Origin: Pirellula sp. SH-Sr6A
Lineage (GTDB): Bacteria > Planctomycetota > Planctomycetia > Pirellulales > Pirellulaceae
Length of the DNA stretch: 64,000 nucleotides
Direction of reading: 5' to 3'
Assembly: GCF_001610875.1 (NCBI RefSeq)
Contig: NZ_CP011272.1
Coordinates: forward strand, 2,337,988 to 2,401,987
Shown here: one piece after another, positions 33,852 through 41,839 of the stretch
How the letters are laid out: each line of letters begins with the position of its first letter
Position numbering within the stretch: position 1 is the first letter of the stretch
Translations under genes and position numbers: made by a program
The notes under the pieces: generated by a model
What the model was told of the DNA's origin: nothing
Databases searched by the model: none
What the model saw: only the letters and a program-made list of their open reading frames with translations

Positions 33852-34796
33852 ATGACCCTCCAAAAGTTTACACGGGAATTTGCAAGCGTCACGGAAGCTG
33901 CCGGCAACCTGGCGTGTGCGGTCAAAGCAGATGCGATCCTCTTTCTGCTCGATGCGGCGACCGACTGGGAACGACTGCGGGAATTGGTCCCGCCCGAAAT
34001 CAAACGTGTTCTCGTAGCCACCGATCGCGAAGAGGATTTGGCCGGTGCCGACAAATTCGGACTGATCCCCCTGGTCCTAAACAAAGAAGACTCCCCGCTT
34101 CTCGAACGACTCCAACATGCGTTGATCGAAGCCGTCGCCGACGAGCTACTCGCCAGCCACTGCGACGTGATCGCCGTTTACTGCGCCTTTGAAGTCAACC
34201 GCGTCGACTCCATCTCGATCATCCGCCTCGACGAACGAATGCGTCGCTTCACCAGCCGCGATTTGCAGCGTCTCGAAAGCTCCGTCCCCCTGAACAACCT
34301 CAAGATCGTGATCGACTTAGCCGTCGCCATCGGACGAGAGGGACGGGAAGGGAACAAGGTCGGGACGATGTTCATCGTGGGCGACACGCGCAAAGTGCTC
34401 CAGCATTGCAAAGATAGCGGTTTCGATCCCCTCAAGGGCTATAGCCGCAAATCGAGAAACCTTCACGACCCTCGCGTGCGGGAAGATATCAAAGAGATCG
34501 CCCAGATGGACGGCGCATTCGTTGTCTCTCCCGATGCGGTGGTCGAACGCTCCCGCCAAATCGTCGAGGTGCTGCACGAAAACCTCCAACTCTCAAAAGG
34601 ACTCGGTTCCCGGCATTGGGCTGGTGCAGCGATCTCTCAACGGACCAAAGCGATCGCGATTGTGGTAAGCCAGTCGAGCGGCACCGTGCGCGTCTTCCAA
34701 AATGGAGCGCTCGTCCTACGTATCGAACCAATGGACCAAGCCGTGAAATGGCAAGAGTTCAATTACGAGTCGCCGGCTATCGAAGGTGACGATTGA
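33852..34796 (+). CDS. Diadenylate cyclase (DisA_N/DAC) domain protein with N-terminal PK_C-like domain
   Basis: The protein has 314 residues from MTLQKFTREF. The C-terminal half has the DAC domain that joins two ATP molecules into c-di-AMP: DGA at 220-222 (QMDGAFVVSPDAVVE) and RHW at 254-256 (GLGSRHWAGAAISQRT), followed by AIAIVVSQSSGTVRVF. Most characterised cyclases have RHR; here the third residue is Trp. The N-terminal about 125 residues look like an alpha/beta domain of the pyruvate-kinase C-terminal type, the layout described for archaeal CdaZ. There are no membrane spans, unlike CdaA, and no DNA-scanning domain, unlike DisA. The following SDR-like gene overlaps by 4 bp. The 12-residue upstream frame extension is not used because ATG 33852 starts the domain cleanly. 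Confidence 0.85.
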   Translation: MTLQKFTREFASVTEAAGNLACAVKADAILFLLDAATDWERLRELVPPEIKRVLVATDREEDLAGADKFGLIPLVLNKEDSPLLERLQHALIEAVADELLASHCDVIAVYCAFEVNRVDSISIIRLDERMRRFTSRDLQRLESSVPLNNLKIVIDLAVAIGREGREGNKVGTMFIVGDTRKVLQHCKDSGFDPLKGYSRKSRNLHDPRVREDIKEIAQMDGAFVVSPDAVVERSRQIVEVLHENLQLSKGLGSRHWAGAAISQRTKAIAIVVSQSSGTVRVFQNGALVLRIEPMDQAVKWQEFNYESPAIEGDD

Positions 34797-35662
34797 GCGA
34801 CGCCCCCCATCCCAGCGAGTTGGGGCTTGAACACCCCTCACCACCGCGAAAGAGCCCGAGCAACTCAACCTCTGTCGTCGTGGTTACAGGATCCTCATCC
34901 GGCATCGGTCAGGCGACGGCGATCGCATTCTCTCAAACATCGGCGCACGTCGTTGTTCACGGCCGTTCAAACGGGTCGGGAGCCCAGCAAACGGCGCATG
35001 CCATTCGATTGCCAACCGGCTCCAACTGCAAAGTCGTCATGGCAGACTTGTGCATCGAGGCATCTCGACAGGCATTCGTGGACGCTGCCTTCGGTTGGCA
35101 CGGCTATGTCGACGCTTGGATCCATTGCGCTGGTGCTGACGTACTAACCGGAGAAGGCCGAGAGAAGGGGTTTGCTCAGAAACTGGAGCAACTTTGGAAA
35201 ACAGACGTGGAATCGACGATCCATCTCAGTCGACAGGTCGGTGCTCGGATGGCAAGCCAACCTGAACGACCTTGTACTCCCTCGATCATTCATATCGGCT
35301 GGGACCAAGCGTCGAAGGGATTTGAAGGGGATAGCGGCCAATACTTCTGCGCCATCAAGGCGGCGGTGGAAGCTTTTTCGAAATCCCTAGCTCTCTCCTT
35401 AGCCCCTCGCGTTCGCGTGAACTGTGTAGCACCCGGTTGGATTCGGACCGAATGGGGATCGCAAACGGAAACAGGTTGGAACGAGCGCGCGATCGGAGAA
35501 TCGCAACTGGCGCGCTGGGGGACGCCCCAAGATGTAGCCGATGCGATCGTCGCCCTCTGCAGCCCAGCCTTTCGCTTCGTGAACGGTCAGACCGTCGCGG
35601 TAAACGGCGGATGGAAAAGCATGCTCATTGCGCCTCGTTGCACCGACAGCGCGTCTCCTTAG
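34793..35662 (+). CDS. SDR-fold protein with degenerate active site
   Basis: The 289-residue protein starts at TTG within TTGA, overlapping the previous stop, so translation is coupled to the diadenylate-cyclase gene. A Rossmann cofactor motif, TGSSSGIG at 32-39, and the C-terminal VRVNCVAPGWIRTEWG and NGQTVAVNGGW segments mark a classical short-chain dehydrogenase. However, the YxxxK signature aligns as Phe185-x-x-x-Lys189 (QYFCAIKAAV), and the catalytic Ser strand reads IIHIGWD without the Ser. Classical dehydrogenase chemistry is therefore unlikely; a nucleotide-binding or regulatory role is possible. Tyr184, one residue early, could conceivably substitute. It is convergent with the DUF1559 gene beyond 35825. 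Confidence 0.85.
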   Translation: MSDAPHPSELGLEHPSPPRKSPSNSTSVVVVTGSSSGIGQATAIAFSQTSAHVVVHGRSNGSGAQQTAHAIRLPTGSNCKVVMADLCIEASRQAFVDAAFGWHGYVDAWIHCAGADVLTGEGREKGFAQKLEQLWKTDVESTIHLSRQVGARMASQPERPCTPSIIHIGWDQASKGFEGDSGQYFCAIKAAVEAFSKSLALSLAPRVRVNCVAPGWIRTEWGSQTETGWNERAIGESQLARWGTPQDVADAIVALCSPAFRFVNGQTVAVNGGWKSMLIAPRCTDSASP

Positions 35663-35825
35663 ATCGCTTCTAGAATCCACCCTCGGTGGGATGTAAACGC
35701 CCACGGAGACTGTAAGACGCTTTTTTTACCTGCTAAGCCCCGCTTGGACGCGACCGCAGTTGACATCACCTCCGCCGATTCGCGTGAGGCTTCGGTCTTC
35801 AAGGGCTCGATCAGACGCAGAGGAA

Positions 35826-36719
35826 TTAGTAATCGTCCGAGGAGATCAATTGTCCGTCTGCGCGATTCCCCAAATTTTGCAGTATCGTTACATCGATGCT
35901 CTGCGATACAAATCGAACCGAGCCATCGCAATTCACTACATTGATGCCACCGGTGTGGTAACTCCCAAGGCCTCCGACTTCAAGAGATCCTAACGGCAGC
36001 GACTCCTTTTCGCGCTTACTCAGTTCCTCCTCGGAGAGTGCGAGCCCCACTCCATTGATGGAGCCTGTGTTTCGAAGGGTATCGCGGGTTCCTGACGTCC
36101 AACCGAATCGATCGCTGCTCCCTCGCTTCTCCGAGATTAAGAAGGTGTTGGTCAAGCCATCGGTGATTTCGTTGAAACGAATAGAACTGTTCAAAAAGAA
36201 AACCCCATTGTTGGTCGTATCGATCGGCGCTTCGGTCGCATGGTGGATCCCAACATAACTAGAGAGCCTGATTGTCAAATCCTCCGCTTGGCGACTTCGC
36301 ATGTACTGATCGGGACTTGACGCGCACATGAGCGTAGGAATCGCCGCGCTGCGCACAGGGAGGTTCTCCGATGCGTAGACACCTAACTCTTGATTGAACA
36401 ATTTGTAGGCAGCGGATTGTTCCAAATATGGCAAGAGATGCACGGTCCAGCTGGTGTGATTCCCAACTGGTTCGTATCGAATGGGGCCGTCTGGATTAGA
36501 TACCCCTGCAGGTAGAAATCCGTAATTGAATTCGAAGTTATGAGACGCCAAACCCAGTTGTGCTAAGTTGTTCGTGCATTGCATCCGACGGGCAGCCTCC
36601 CGAGCTGCTTGCACAGCGGGCAAAAGAAGTCCCACCAAAATGCCAATGATGGCAATCACGACCAACAACTCAACGAGAGTGAATCCTCGCTGCCGATTTG
36701 ATATAGCATGAATACGCAT
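35826..36719 (-). CDS. DUF1559 prepilin-like protein, last gene of ECF/pseudopilus cluster
   Basis: A 297-residue protein. The N-terminus shows the prepilin processing site and helix (RQRGFTLVELLVVIAIIG) followed by LLPAVQAAREAARRMQCTN, the DUF1559 hallmark, and the C-terminal NVVNCDGSVRFVSQSI motif. The start has a strong ribosome binding site (AGGAGAT about 6 bases upstream). It lies 28 bp after the last pseudopilin-like gene and on the same strand, so it is probably the major, or an accessory, pilin of the cluster that begins with the ECF sigma factor at 42398. The family is usually found as scattered orphans, so linkage to GspF-like genes is informative. Confidence 0.88.
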   Translation of the reverse strand: MRIHAISNRQRGFTLVELLVVIAIIGILVGLLLPAVQAAREAARRMQCTNNLAQLGLASHNFEFNYGFLPAGVSNPDGPIRYEPVGNHTSWTVHLLPYLEQSAAYKLFNQELGVYASENLPVRSAAIPTLMCASSPDQYMRSRQAEDLTIRLSSYVGIHHATEAPIDTTNNGVFFLNSSIRFNEITDGLTNTFLISEKRGSSDRFGWTSGTRDTLRNTGSINGVGLALSEEELSKREKESLPLGSLEVGGLGSYHTGGINVVNCDGSVRFVSQSIDVTILQNLGNRADGQLISSDDY

Positions 36720-36747
36720 GAGAAATCTCCTGGACTAAAAGGTGCAG

Positions 36748-37293
36748 TTAATTGTTATTAATCGAGTTGCTTCTAATATTGCTATCGGGCCCTGAACGAG
36801 CGTTCTTTTCGCGATCGGTCTGCAATCGCTTTTGCCGCGACTCCAGTCCCAACCGGTCCATTTCGATTTCGTAACGCGATTGAACTTGGTCGATGGGCGA
36901 TGCCAAAACTTCATCCGATCCAGCGGAATGAACCTTTGTCACGATCTCCATTCGATAACGTTCGGTTTCGTCGAGACGGTCGATTTTCACACTCCACTCC
37001 CCCGCGACGGATCCATTCTCATGGAGCGGAACAGTCCCTCGCTTTTCCATCGATTCTGTTTCCGCCGTCCAATGTAGAACACCAAACTGAAATGCTGCAT
37101 GTCGAAGCATCTCCGCTTGTAGTGCCACCTCTTCGACCTGGCATTGCCTTCTCGCGCGTAAGGCAGGTGGAACCAGTGGAACGATCATTCCTGTGACAAC
37201 CGTGAGCGCCGCCATGGCAACGATGATGGTTGCCCCGCGTCTTCGGCCAGCCTGCAAACTCTTCTCGCAAATGTGATTAGGCTTACTCTTCAT
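36748..37293 (-). CDS. Minor pseudopilin-like protein (possible GspK/GspH-type)
   Basis: The protein has 181 residues from MKSKPNHICE, chosen because GGAGG stands 5 bases before this ATG. After a basic leader, RRRGATIIVAMAALTVVTG has the pattern of a prepilin processing site followed by a hydrophobic helix. The remainder is soluble and short for GspK (usually about 300 residues), and no family motif beyond the N-terminus is visible, so the subtype is uncertain. The gene overlaps the end of the preceding GspJ-like gene by 11 bp. Its position within a run of pseudopilin-like genes supports the assignment. The C-terminal region is Arg/Lys-rich and ends in Asn residues. Confidence 0.65.
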   Translation of the reverse strand: MKSKPNHICEKSLQAGRRRGATIIVAMAALTVVTGMIVPLVPPALRARRQCQVEEVALQAEMLRHAAFQFGVLHWTAETESMEKRGTVPLHENGSVAGEWSVKIDRLDETERYRMEIVTKVHSAGSDEVLASPIDQVQSRYEIEMDRLGLESRQKRLQTDREKNARSGPDSNIRSNSINNN

Positions 37294-37825
37294 CGCTGCC
37301 TCCAACTTGATTGGTTGAGCGGGATAGTGCTGGCTGTTCTCCGCTCTCTACCGAAGCCCACGGAATCTCGACAACCATGGTTTTGTGGTCTAAGAATTTC
37401 ATACGATCGCCAGGCGCGTGCCTCGCTAACGTAAGACGAATGCTTTGCCCATTTACATCGAACGATGCCACGCAATGCGGTCCTATCGCGAATTGATCCC
37501 TTCTCGCATTCGCCATATTCGAGCCTATTTCTCGCCGTTCCAGATGGAACTCCTCGATGCGGTAGGTGACTTCATTGCCCCCCAGAATCTTCATGACGAG
37601 TTCTTCACCACTCGGTTGGGAAATCGATGTCGCATCATGCAAGTCCTCTCGAAATTGCCTGACCAGTAAGTTGGTGGATCGACCGAGATTGAATTGGCTT
37701 TGGAATCCACCGGCGAAGGAAAGGGATCGGTGAATGAGCTGGACAGCGACCAATGTCACGACTCCCGATAGTCCGATCAAAATCAACTGTTGAATCAACA
37801 TCGATCCACGTCGTTTTTTCTTCAT
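37283..37825 (-). CDS. GspJ-like minor pseudopilin
   Basis: The protein has 180 residues from MKKKRRGSML, with AAGGAG 7 bases upstream of the ATG. A basic leader precedes a hydrophobic helix (MLIQQLILIGLSGVVTLVAV), and the body contains NLLVRQFREDLHDATSI, which resembles the conserved RdLrrA-type segment of GspJ-like proteins. The residue after the presumed processing site is not the usual Phe-Thr-Leu, so cleavage by a prepilin peptidase is plausible but not certain. It overlaps the preceding GspI-like gene by 4 bp (ATGA) and the following gene by 11 bp, so the three pseudopilin-like proteins are translationally coupled. Confidence 0.65.
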   Translation of the reverse strand: MKKKRRGSMLIQQLILIGLSGVVTLVAVQLIHRSLSFAGGFQSQFNLGRSTNLLVRQFREDLHDATSISQPSGEELVMKILGGNEVTYRIEEFHLERREIGSNMANARRDQFAIGPHCVASFDVNGQSIRLTLARHAPGDRMKFLDHKTMVVEIPWASVESGEQPALSRSTNQVGGSDEE

Positions 37826-38244
37826 GGCGCATCTCCTTGCTTCATAGCGATCCATCCTGACAATTCGATGGGATCACTGGCCTGGGAAGTCGTCCGAACA
37901 AACGTCACCGTCCCGCGGATTCCTAGCTCATCGCGAACCTCTTTGTAGCGAAGGACGGAATCGGGCCATCGATGTTGAAGCGAGGGGCTAGGCTTCCACT
38001 CCGAAGGAAGTTTGGAGAGATCTTCAGCATTCCGAGCCAGCCGCGACTCCAACTCGTTCGCGATCTCTTGCAAAGCGATCATCCGATATTCGGCATCGAC
38101 CCCAATCGCGCGGATGCGAACCATGAGGGCGGCCGATGTCCCGATGACAGCTACCAGAAGAGTGCAAGCGACGACGACTTCAATCGAAGCGATCGCGGCT
38201 CGCCTCTTCGTTTTGGAGGAAATGGATTTTCTTGGGTTGAGCAC
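37822..38244 (-). CDS. GspI-like minor pseudopilin
   Basis: A 140-residue protein that starts at GTG with AAGGGG 8 bases upstream. The N-terminus (KRRAAIASIEVVVACTLLVA) has the basic leader, a small residue, and a Glu five residues into the helix, the key feature of type IV pilin-like and pseudopilin proteins. The size fits GspI. The rest is soluble with Leu/Arg-rich helices and a C-terminal beta region. It sits 14 bp after the third GspF-like gene and overlaps the GspJ-like gene by 4 bp. In type II secretion systems, GspI, J and K form the tip of the pseudopilus, which suits this order. Confidence 0.65.
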   Translation of the reverse strand: MLNPRKSISSKTKRRAAIASIEVVVACTLLVAVIGTSAALMVRIRAIGVDAEYRMIALQEIANELESRLARNAEDLSKLPSEWKPSPSLQHRWPDSVLRYKEVRDELGIRGTVTFVRTTSQASDPIELSGWIAMKQGDAP

Positions 38245-38257
38245 GGCGCGATTCCCC

Positions 38258-39352
38258 TTAGGAAAGACTGGTTATGAGCGACACGAGGATTTCGAAGAAC
38301 GAGATAGAGATGAGGCCGACAAAGAGTCCGAAAACAATGACTAACAACGGATGGGCCACCAGGATCTTCAACGCCGACCAACGCTCTAGCAACACACGAT
38401 TTTGATTCGCTTGCGATTCCAAAAAGTACGCTTGCAAACTGGACTTCTCGTGCGATGTCAGGAATTGAAATTCGGAGGGTGAAAGCAATTGAGAACTGCT
38501 CATCGCCTCCCAGGCAGGAGTCCCCAGTTCGATATCGTTTCTCGCTACGAGCAATCGACTTCTCGTCTCACGATGAAAGTGGTATTTCGCCAGCGTGGAT
38601 AGGATGGACGAGAGAGGCTTGTCAAATCGTAAGGCAAGAGCAATCCATTCCAATGTTACGGGCGGCATTTGAGGTCCAAACCCATCGCCGAACACACGAC
38701 GCCCCCATTTTCGCCATAGCCATCGCTCCCATCGCTTCGCGACACTAATCGCACTGAAGAATAACAAGACCAAGAGAATGAGAGGCCAAAGTCGAGCAAA
38801 TGCATTCCAAAGGAAACCGATCATTTGAAACTTAGCCGGTAGTCGCATCCCGAACTCGTCAAAGATCTGGGTGAGTATCGGATAGATCCGCAGCATCAAA
38901 TAGGTCCAACAAATCAGCGTTACGACGGTCATGCTGATCCAATAAAGACGATCGAATCGCGGACGGCTGGCTCTCCCACGAAGTCGCTCGCGTTTCACCT
39001 CGATGAGCTTGTCCAACCCAGGGACCAGCAAACCTGATTGCGATCCCATCCGAATAGCAAGGATTGTTTCTTCATCCAAAAGCGAAGGAAACTGCTCGCA
39101 AGCATTCGCTAGCGAGACGCCCGCCTCCAGCTGACCAGCAAGCCTTCGAACATCTTGCTGAGCCCCCCCACGGAACTCTTCTGCGAGTCCTCGCATCGTC
39201 GCTGCCAACGGCCGATTCGTGACGATTGCCGCTCGAAGGATCTGCAAAAAGCCGAGCTGAATCGCTTCGAAGTCGTCACGATGGGCGAACGAAAAGGACC
39301 GCCAAGCAAGGCCCTGCTGACGAACCAGTCGGAAAGATCGGATTTCTGACAT
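38258..39352 (-). CDS. GspF/PilC-like inner-membrane platform protein, copy 3
   Basis: The protein has 364 residues from MSEIRSFRLV, with AAGGGG 9 bases upstream. It has the GspF architecture: a cytoplasmic helical domain containing AGVSLANACEQFPSLLDEET and AIRMGSQSGLLVPGLDKL, two spans around residues 160-245 with FDEFGMRLPAKF between them, a second helical domain, and a C-terminal span. It ends LVSLITSLS, nearly the same as the end of the neighbouring copy 2 (LVSLITALS). GspF proteins form the platform on which pseudopilins are assembled by the GspE ATPase. No GspE gene lies in the cluster. A longer frame to 39481 overlaps copy 2 and is not used. Confidence 0.82.
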   Translation of the reverse strand: MSEIRSFRLVRQQGLAWRSFSFAHRDDFEAIQLGFLQILRAAIVTNRPLAATMRGLAEEFRGGAQQDVRRLAGQLEAGVSLANACEQFPSLLDEETILAIRMGSQSGLLVPGLDKLIEVKRERLRGRASRPRFDRLYWISMTVVTLICWTYLMLRIYPILTQIFDEFGMRLPAKFQMIGFLWNAFARLWPLILLVLLFFSAISVAKRWERWLWRKWGRRVFGDGFGPQMPPVTLEWIALALRFDKPLSSILSTLAKYHFHRETRSRLLVARNDIELGTPAWEAMSSSQLLSPSEFQFLTSHEKSSLQAYFLESQANQNRVLLERWSALKILVAHPLLVIVFGLFVGLISISFFEILVSLITSLS

Positions 39353-39366
39353 CGGATGAAAACCCC

Positions 39367-40416
39367 TTACGAGAGCGCGGTGATCAAGGAGACTAGCGGT
39401 AGGAAGAGCGCCAGGATCAACATCAGGACCATGCTTCCAATCAGCAAGACCGTCCAGGGTGAAGCGGCTTGTTCCCTGCAATCAAAGTAAATCTCTGCCC
39501 GCGTGCGATAGGAATCTGCGAGAGCTCGAAGAAAATCAGGGGCCCGGGGGTCGCTTTCTGCTCGCAACGTTTGAATTAACAAAGGAGGAAACGGAATATC
39601 CACACCGACGGGTTGTACAACATCTCCCACCCTGTCCCGTTCCCCACTGTCTCGTTCTGTCGCGCCCCGTTCCACCGTGTCGATCAATCTTTCAGCGTTT
39701 CGCCGTAGCCAATCGCTTTCGCTTGCCGCCGCTAGATGAATAGCGTCACGATCTGTCGCTCCCAAATCATTGAGCTCTGCAAGAGTTTGAAGGAATCGCG
39801 ACATCGAGAGTAAGTTTCGTCGATTCCCCGAAACCAGCCAACCAATGGGTCGGAACAACTGCAACCGATCGAGGATGCCAGCTCCAAAAACCCTGATGCT
39901 TCCCCAAAGTAGAAGTCCTGCAATCACTAGGATGGAGAAAACAAGTATGTAGTCGCGCGTCCATCTATTGACAGCAAAGACCCAGCGTGTGATGGGAGGG
40001 AGTCTCAACTGGAACTCACGAAACATCTGCTCGAAAACGGGAGAGATCCAGTAGGCTTGCATTAGGAACAGAAACATCGTGACAGCCAACACGATCACTG
40101 GGTAGCTCACGAACGCACTCCACGTTCGAGTGGGAAGCGAAGGAGTTCGAAGAAGGATCTTGGCATCGCGTCGAAGGCCTGGCATGTCTCGGCGGGCATA
40201 CCGAAGCAGGACCGGTAGCAACGTGGATGCCCCAGTGGAGCCGAGCAACTCTTCCGCGCTTTCGGTATTGCGAAGCTTACCGATCCACTTCTTCATACGT
40301 GGATCGGTCTTGGAATAGACCTCGCTTAGCCCCACTTCGAGGAACTCCGCTAAGCCTTGACGACTCTCAAGCGCTAAGTCGATCTTGGTCAGGTATGCAG
40401 GTCTTTCCGTGTTCAT
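39367..40416 (-). CDS. GspF-like membrane protein, copy 2
   Basis: A 349-residue protein that starts immediately after copy 1 stops (TAA followed directly by ATG), with GGGAG about 8 bases upstream. Membrane spans at about residues 100-125, 160-185 and 320-345 surround two helical domains. The segment SPVFEQMFREFQLRLPPITR is the loop motif of GspF/PilC platform proteins (normally LPxxT). The C-terminus is LVSLITALS. In the second domain, LRAESDPRAPDFLRALADSY replaces the typical GE-G-L pattern. A short charged stretch (about residues 250-270, Arg/Asp/Glu/Gly) is low-complexity. The protein clearly belongs to the same superfamily as copies 1 and 3 but is strongly diverged. Confidence 0.78.
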   Translation of the reverse strand: MNTERPAYLTKIDLALESRQGLAEFLEVGLSEVYSKTDPRMKKWIGKLRNTESAEELLGSTGASTLLPVLLRYARRDMPGLRRDAKILLRTPSLPTRTWSAFVSYPVIVLAVTMFLFLMQAYWISPVFEQMFREFQLRLPPITRWVFAVNRWTRDYILVFSILVIAGLLLWGSIRVFGAGILDRLQLFRPIGWLVSGNRRNLLSMSRFLQTLAELNDLGATDRDAIHLAAASESDWLRRNAERLIDTVERGATERDSGERDRVGDVVQPVGVDIPFPPLLIQTLRAESDPRAPDFLRALADSYRTRAEIYFDCREQAASPWTVLLIGSMVLMLILALFLPLVSLITALS

Positions 40417-41364
40417 TTAAAATGCTCCCGCGGGCAGTAATGCATAAAGCAGTTCGATCATGGGGCCGAACACAGCTAGGCCTACAGCGAAAACGACCAA
40501 GCCGCTCATTGCCAGGAACACCATGTAGGGGGCTGATGAGACTTGGAAGGTCATTCGCTTTTCGAATACCCAATCCGCTCCCCAAATCGTTAACCAATTC
40601 TTATCGATCAAGCCGCTCGAGGCATTTACTTCGCTCCTGGCCTGGGCTGTCGATGCTCCGTTCTCCATAGACCGTATAAGATCGGTCGCTGAATCGATGG
40701 AGTAGTTTTGAGATGCAAGGAGCTCGATGAACTTTCCTTTCTGCCACTTCGCGATAGCGTCTGGATTGGCCGATCGTTCCTTCCGTGTCCCTCCGTCCCG
40801 TCGCTGAACCCATCGAAAGAGAATAAAGATCGTCAGAAATGCCAAAGCCAGGATCCCAATCCAAAGCCCAAACGGCCAACCGGAAATCTCACTCATCCAA
40901 CGGACGAGAACGCCGGGCTCCATATGCGAATCCCGATAGACGAATAGAATCGCACTCGCGCCCCACGCGCTCCATATATTGAGTATGAGAAATGCGAGGA
41001 CAAGGAGAATGGCAAGCTGCAAAGATAGAAACCAAGTCCGTTTCGTTCCGGGGATCTTTGCGAAAGGAGGCTGAAGTAGATCAAACGATTCGGGTGATCG
41101 TTGGGTCGCTAACCACGCGTTCCAAGACAATCGAATAGGCCAAGGGAAATCCGAACTCGTGTCCAGCGCCTCCTCGAAGCTTTTTCCACGTCCGACCTGC
41201 ATTGCGAACTGATTCGAACAGGTCTCGATTTGCTGTGCGAGGTGCTGGGGGTCCCCCCAGGGCGATCGATTCGAGTGGTTGCTGGCTGCAAGCAAATCCT
41301 GAAGCTCGCTCTGGTACTCCAGGAAGTCGCCCAGGCTAGCTTGCTTTTCTAAAAGAGTTCCCAT
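40417..41364 (-). CDS. GspF-like membrane protein, copy 1
   Basis: The protein has 315 residues from MGTLLEKQAS (GGAG 9 bases upstream of ATG; a GTG 15 bases earlier is less likely). It is the most diverged of the three. The N-terminal domain contains GRGKSFEEALDTSSDFPWP, which matches the helical domain of GspF (G-x-S-hydrophobic-x-x-A-x motif), then two membrane spans (about 115-140 and 160-190), a second helical domain with SQNYSIDSATDLIRSME, and a C-terminal span. The usual LPxxT loop is not visible. Assignment rests on architecture and on tandem position with two clearer GspF-like genes, so it is moderate. It is preceded by the single-span membrane gene after about 64 bp. Confidence 0.65.
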   Translation of the reverse strand: MGTLLEKQASLGDFLEYQSELQDLLAASNHSNRSPWGDPQHLAQQIETCSNQFAMQVGRGKSFEEALDTSSDFPWPIRLSWNAWLATQRSPESFDLLQPPFAKIPGTKRTWFLSLQLAILLVLAFLILNIWSAWGASAILFVYRDSHMEPGVLVRWMSEISGWPFGLWIGILALAFLTIFILFRWVQRRDGGTRKERSANPDAIAKWQKGKFIELLASQNYSIDSATDLIRSMENGASTAQARSEVNASSGLIDKNWLTIWGADWVFEKRMTFQVSSAPYMVFLAMSGLVVFAVGLAVFGPMIELLYALLPAGAF

Positions 41365-41428
41365 GGTTCGGTGCTCCACGCGGTCGGTTGGGGGTTACCC
41401 AACAGATGCGGTGCACCCACGGATTTAT

Positions 41429-41839
41429 CTAGTTGTTTCCGCGGATTTGATGGGTGATGGGCAATCTTCGCTGCGATTCGGCTCGCCACTCTTCATAGGC
41501 TTGCAAGGTTGCGTCGTGAATACCGTGGTTCGTGGTATCGTGAATTTCCAACGTCCGCTGTTCGATCGCTTCGTAGGTTCGCGGAGTTTGACGCGCTTGA
41601 ATCGAAGCCAACCAAGGCCAGCCAAGCGAGCTGCACCACGCGATCACGGCGATACCTATGATCGCGTAACCGATGCGACGCTCTCCCGCTTTCGTATCCG
41701 ACCAATCTCGGGCGGCTTCTAACAGCCGCGGGCGCAAGTCATCGGTTGGAACGACGTACTCCTTTGCACCCCGGATCCAGTCGATCACGCGTTCTTCGTC
41801 ACCTTCCAAAGAGTCCGGTTTTGGGATATGCCTAGCCAT
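41429..41839 (-). CDS. Single-span membrane protein, putative anti-sigma partner
   Basis: A 136-residue protein with about 55 cytoplasmic residues, one membrane span (about 56-80, IGYAIIGIAVIAWCSSL) and a periplasmic tail. It overlaps the ECF sigma gene by 8 bp, so the two proteins are coupled, as in sigma/anti-sigma pairs. It lacks the zinc HxxxCxxC motif of ZAS-type anti-sigmas, and the cytoplasmic part has no recognised anti-sigma domain, so the role is inferred from position and topology only. Regulated proteolysis of the membrane span would then release the sigma factor. Alternatively it could be a structural part of the following secretion-like apparatus. Confidence 0.6.
   Translation of the reverse strand: MARHIPKPDSLEGDEERVIDWIRGAKEYVVPTDDLRPRLLEAARDWSDTKAGERRIGYAIIGIAVIAWCSSLGWPWLASIQARQTPRTYEAIEQRTLEIHDTTNHGIHDATLQAYEEWRAESQRRLPITHQIRGNN

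Noticed and set aside
35659-35765. Short minus-strand frame (MSTAVASKRG...) downstream of the DUF1559 gene
   Set aside because: The ribosome-binding-like GGAGG is too close to the ATG, and the frame is part of a longer antisense opening; no motif supports it.
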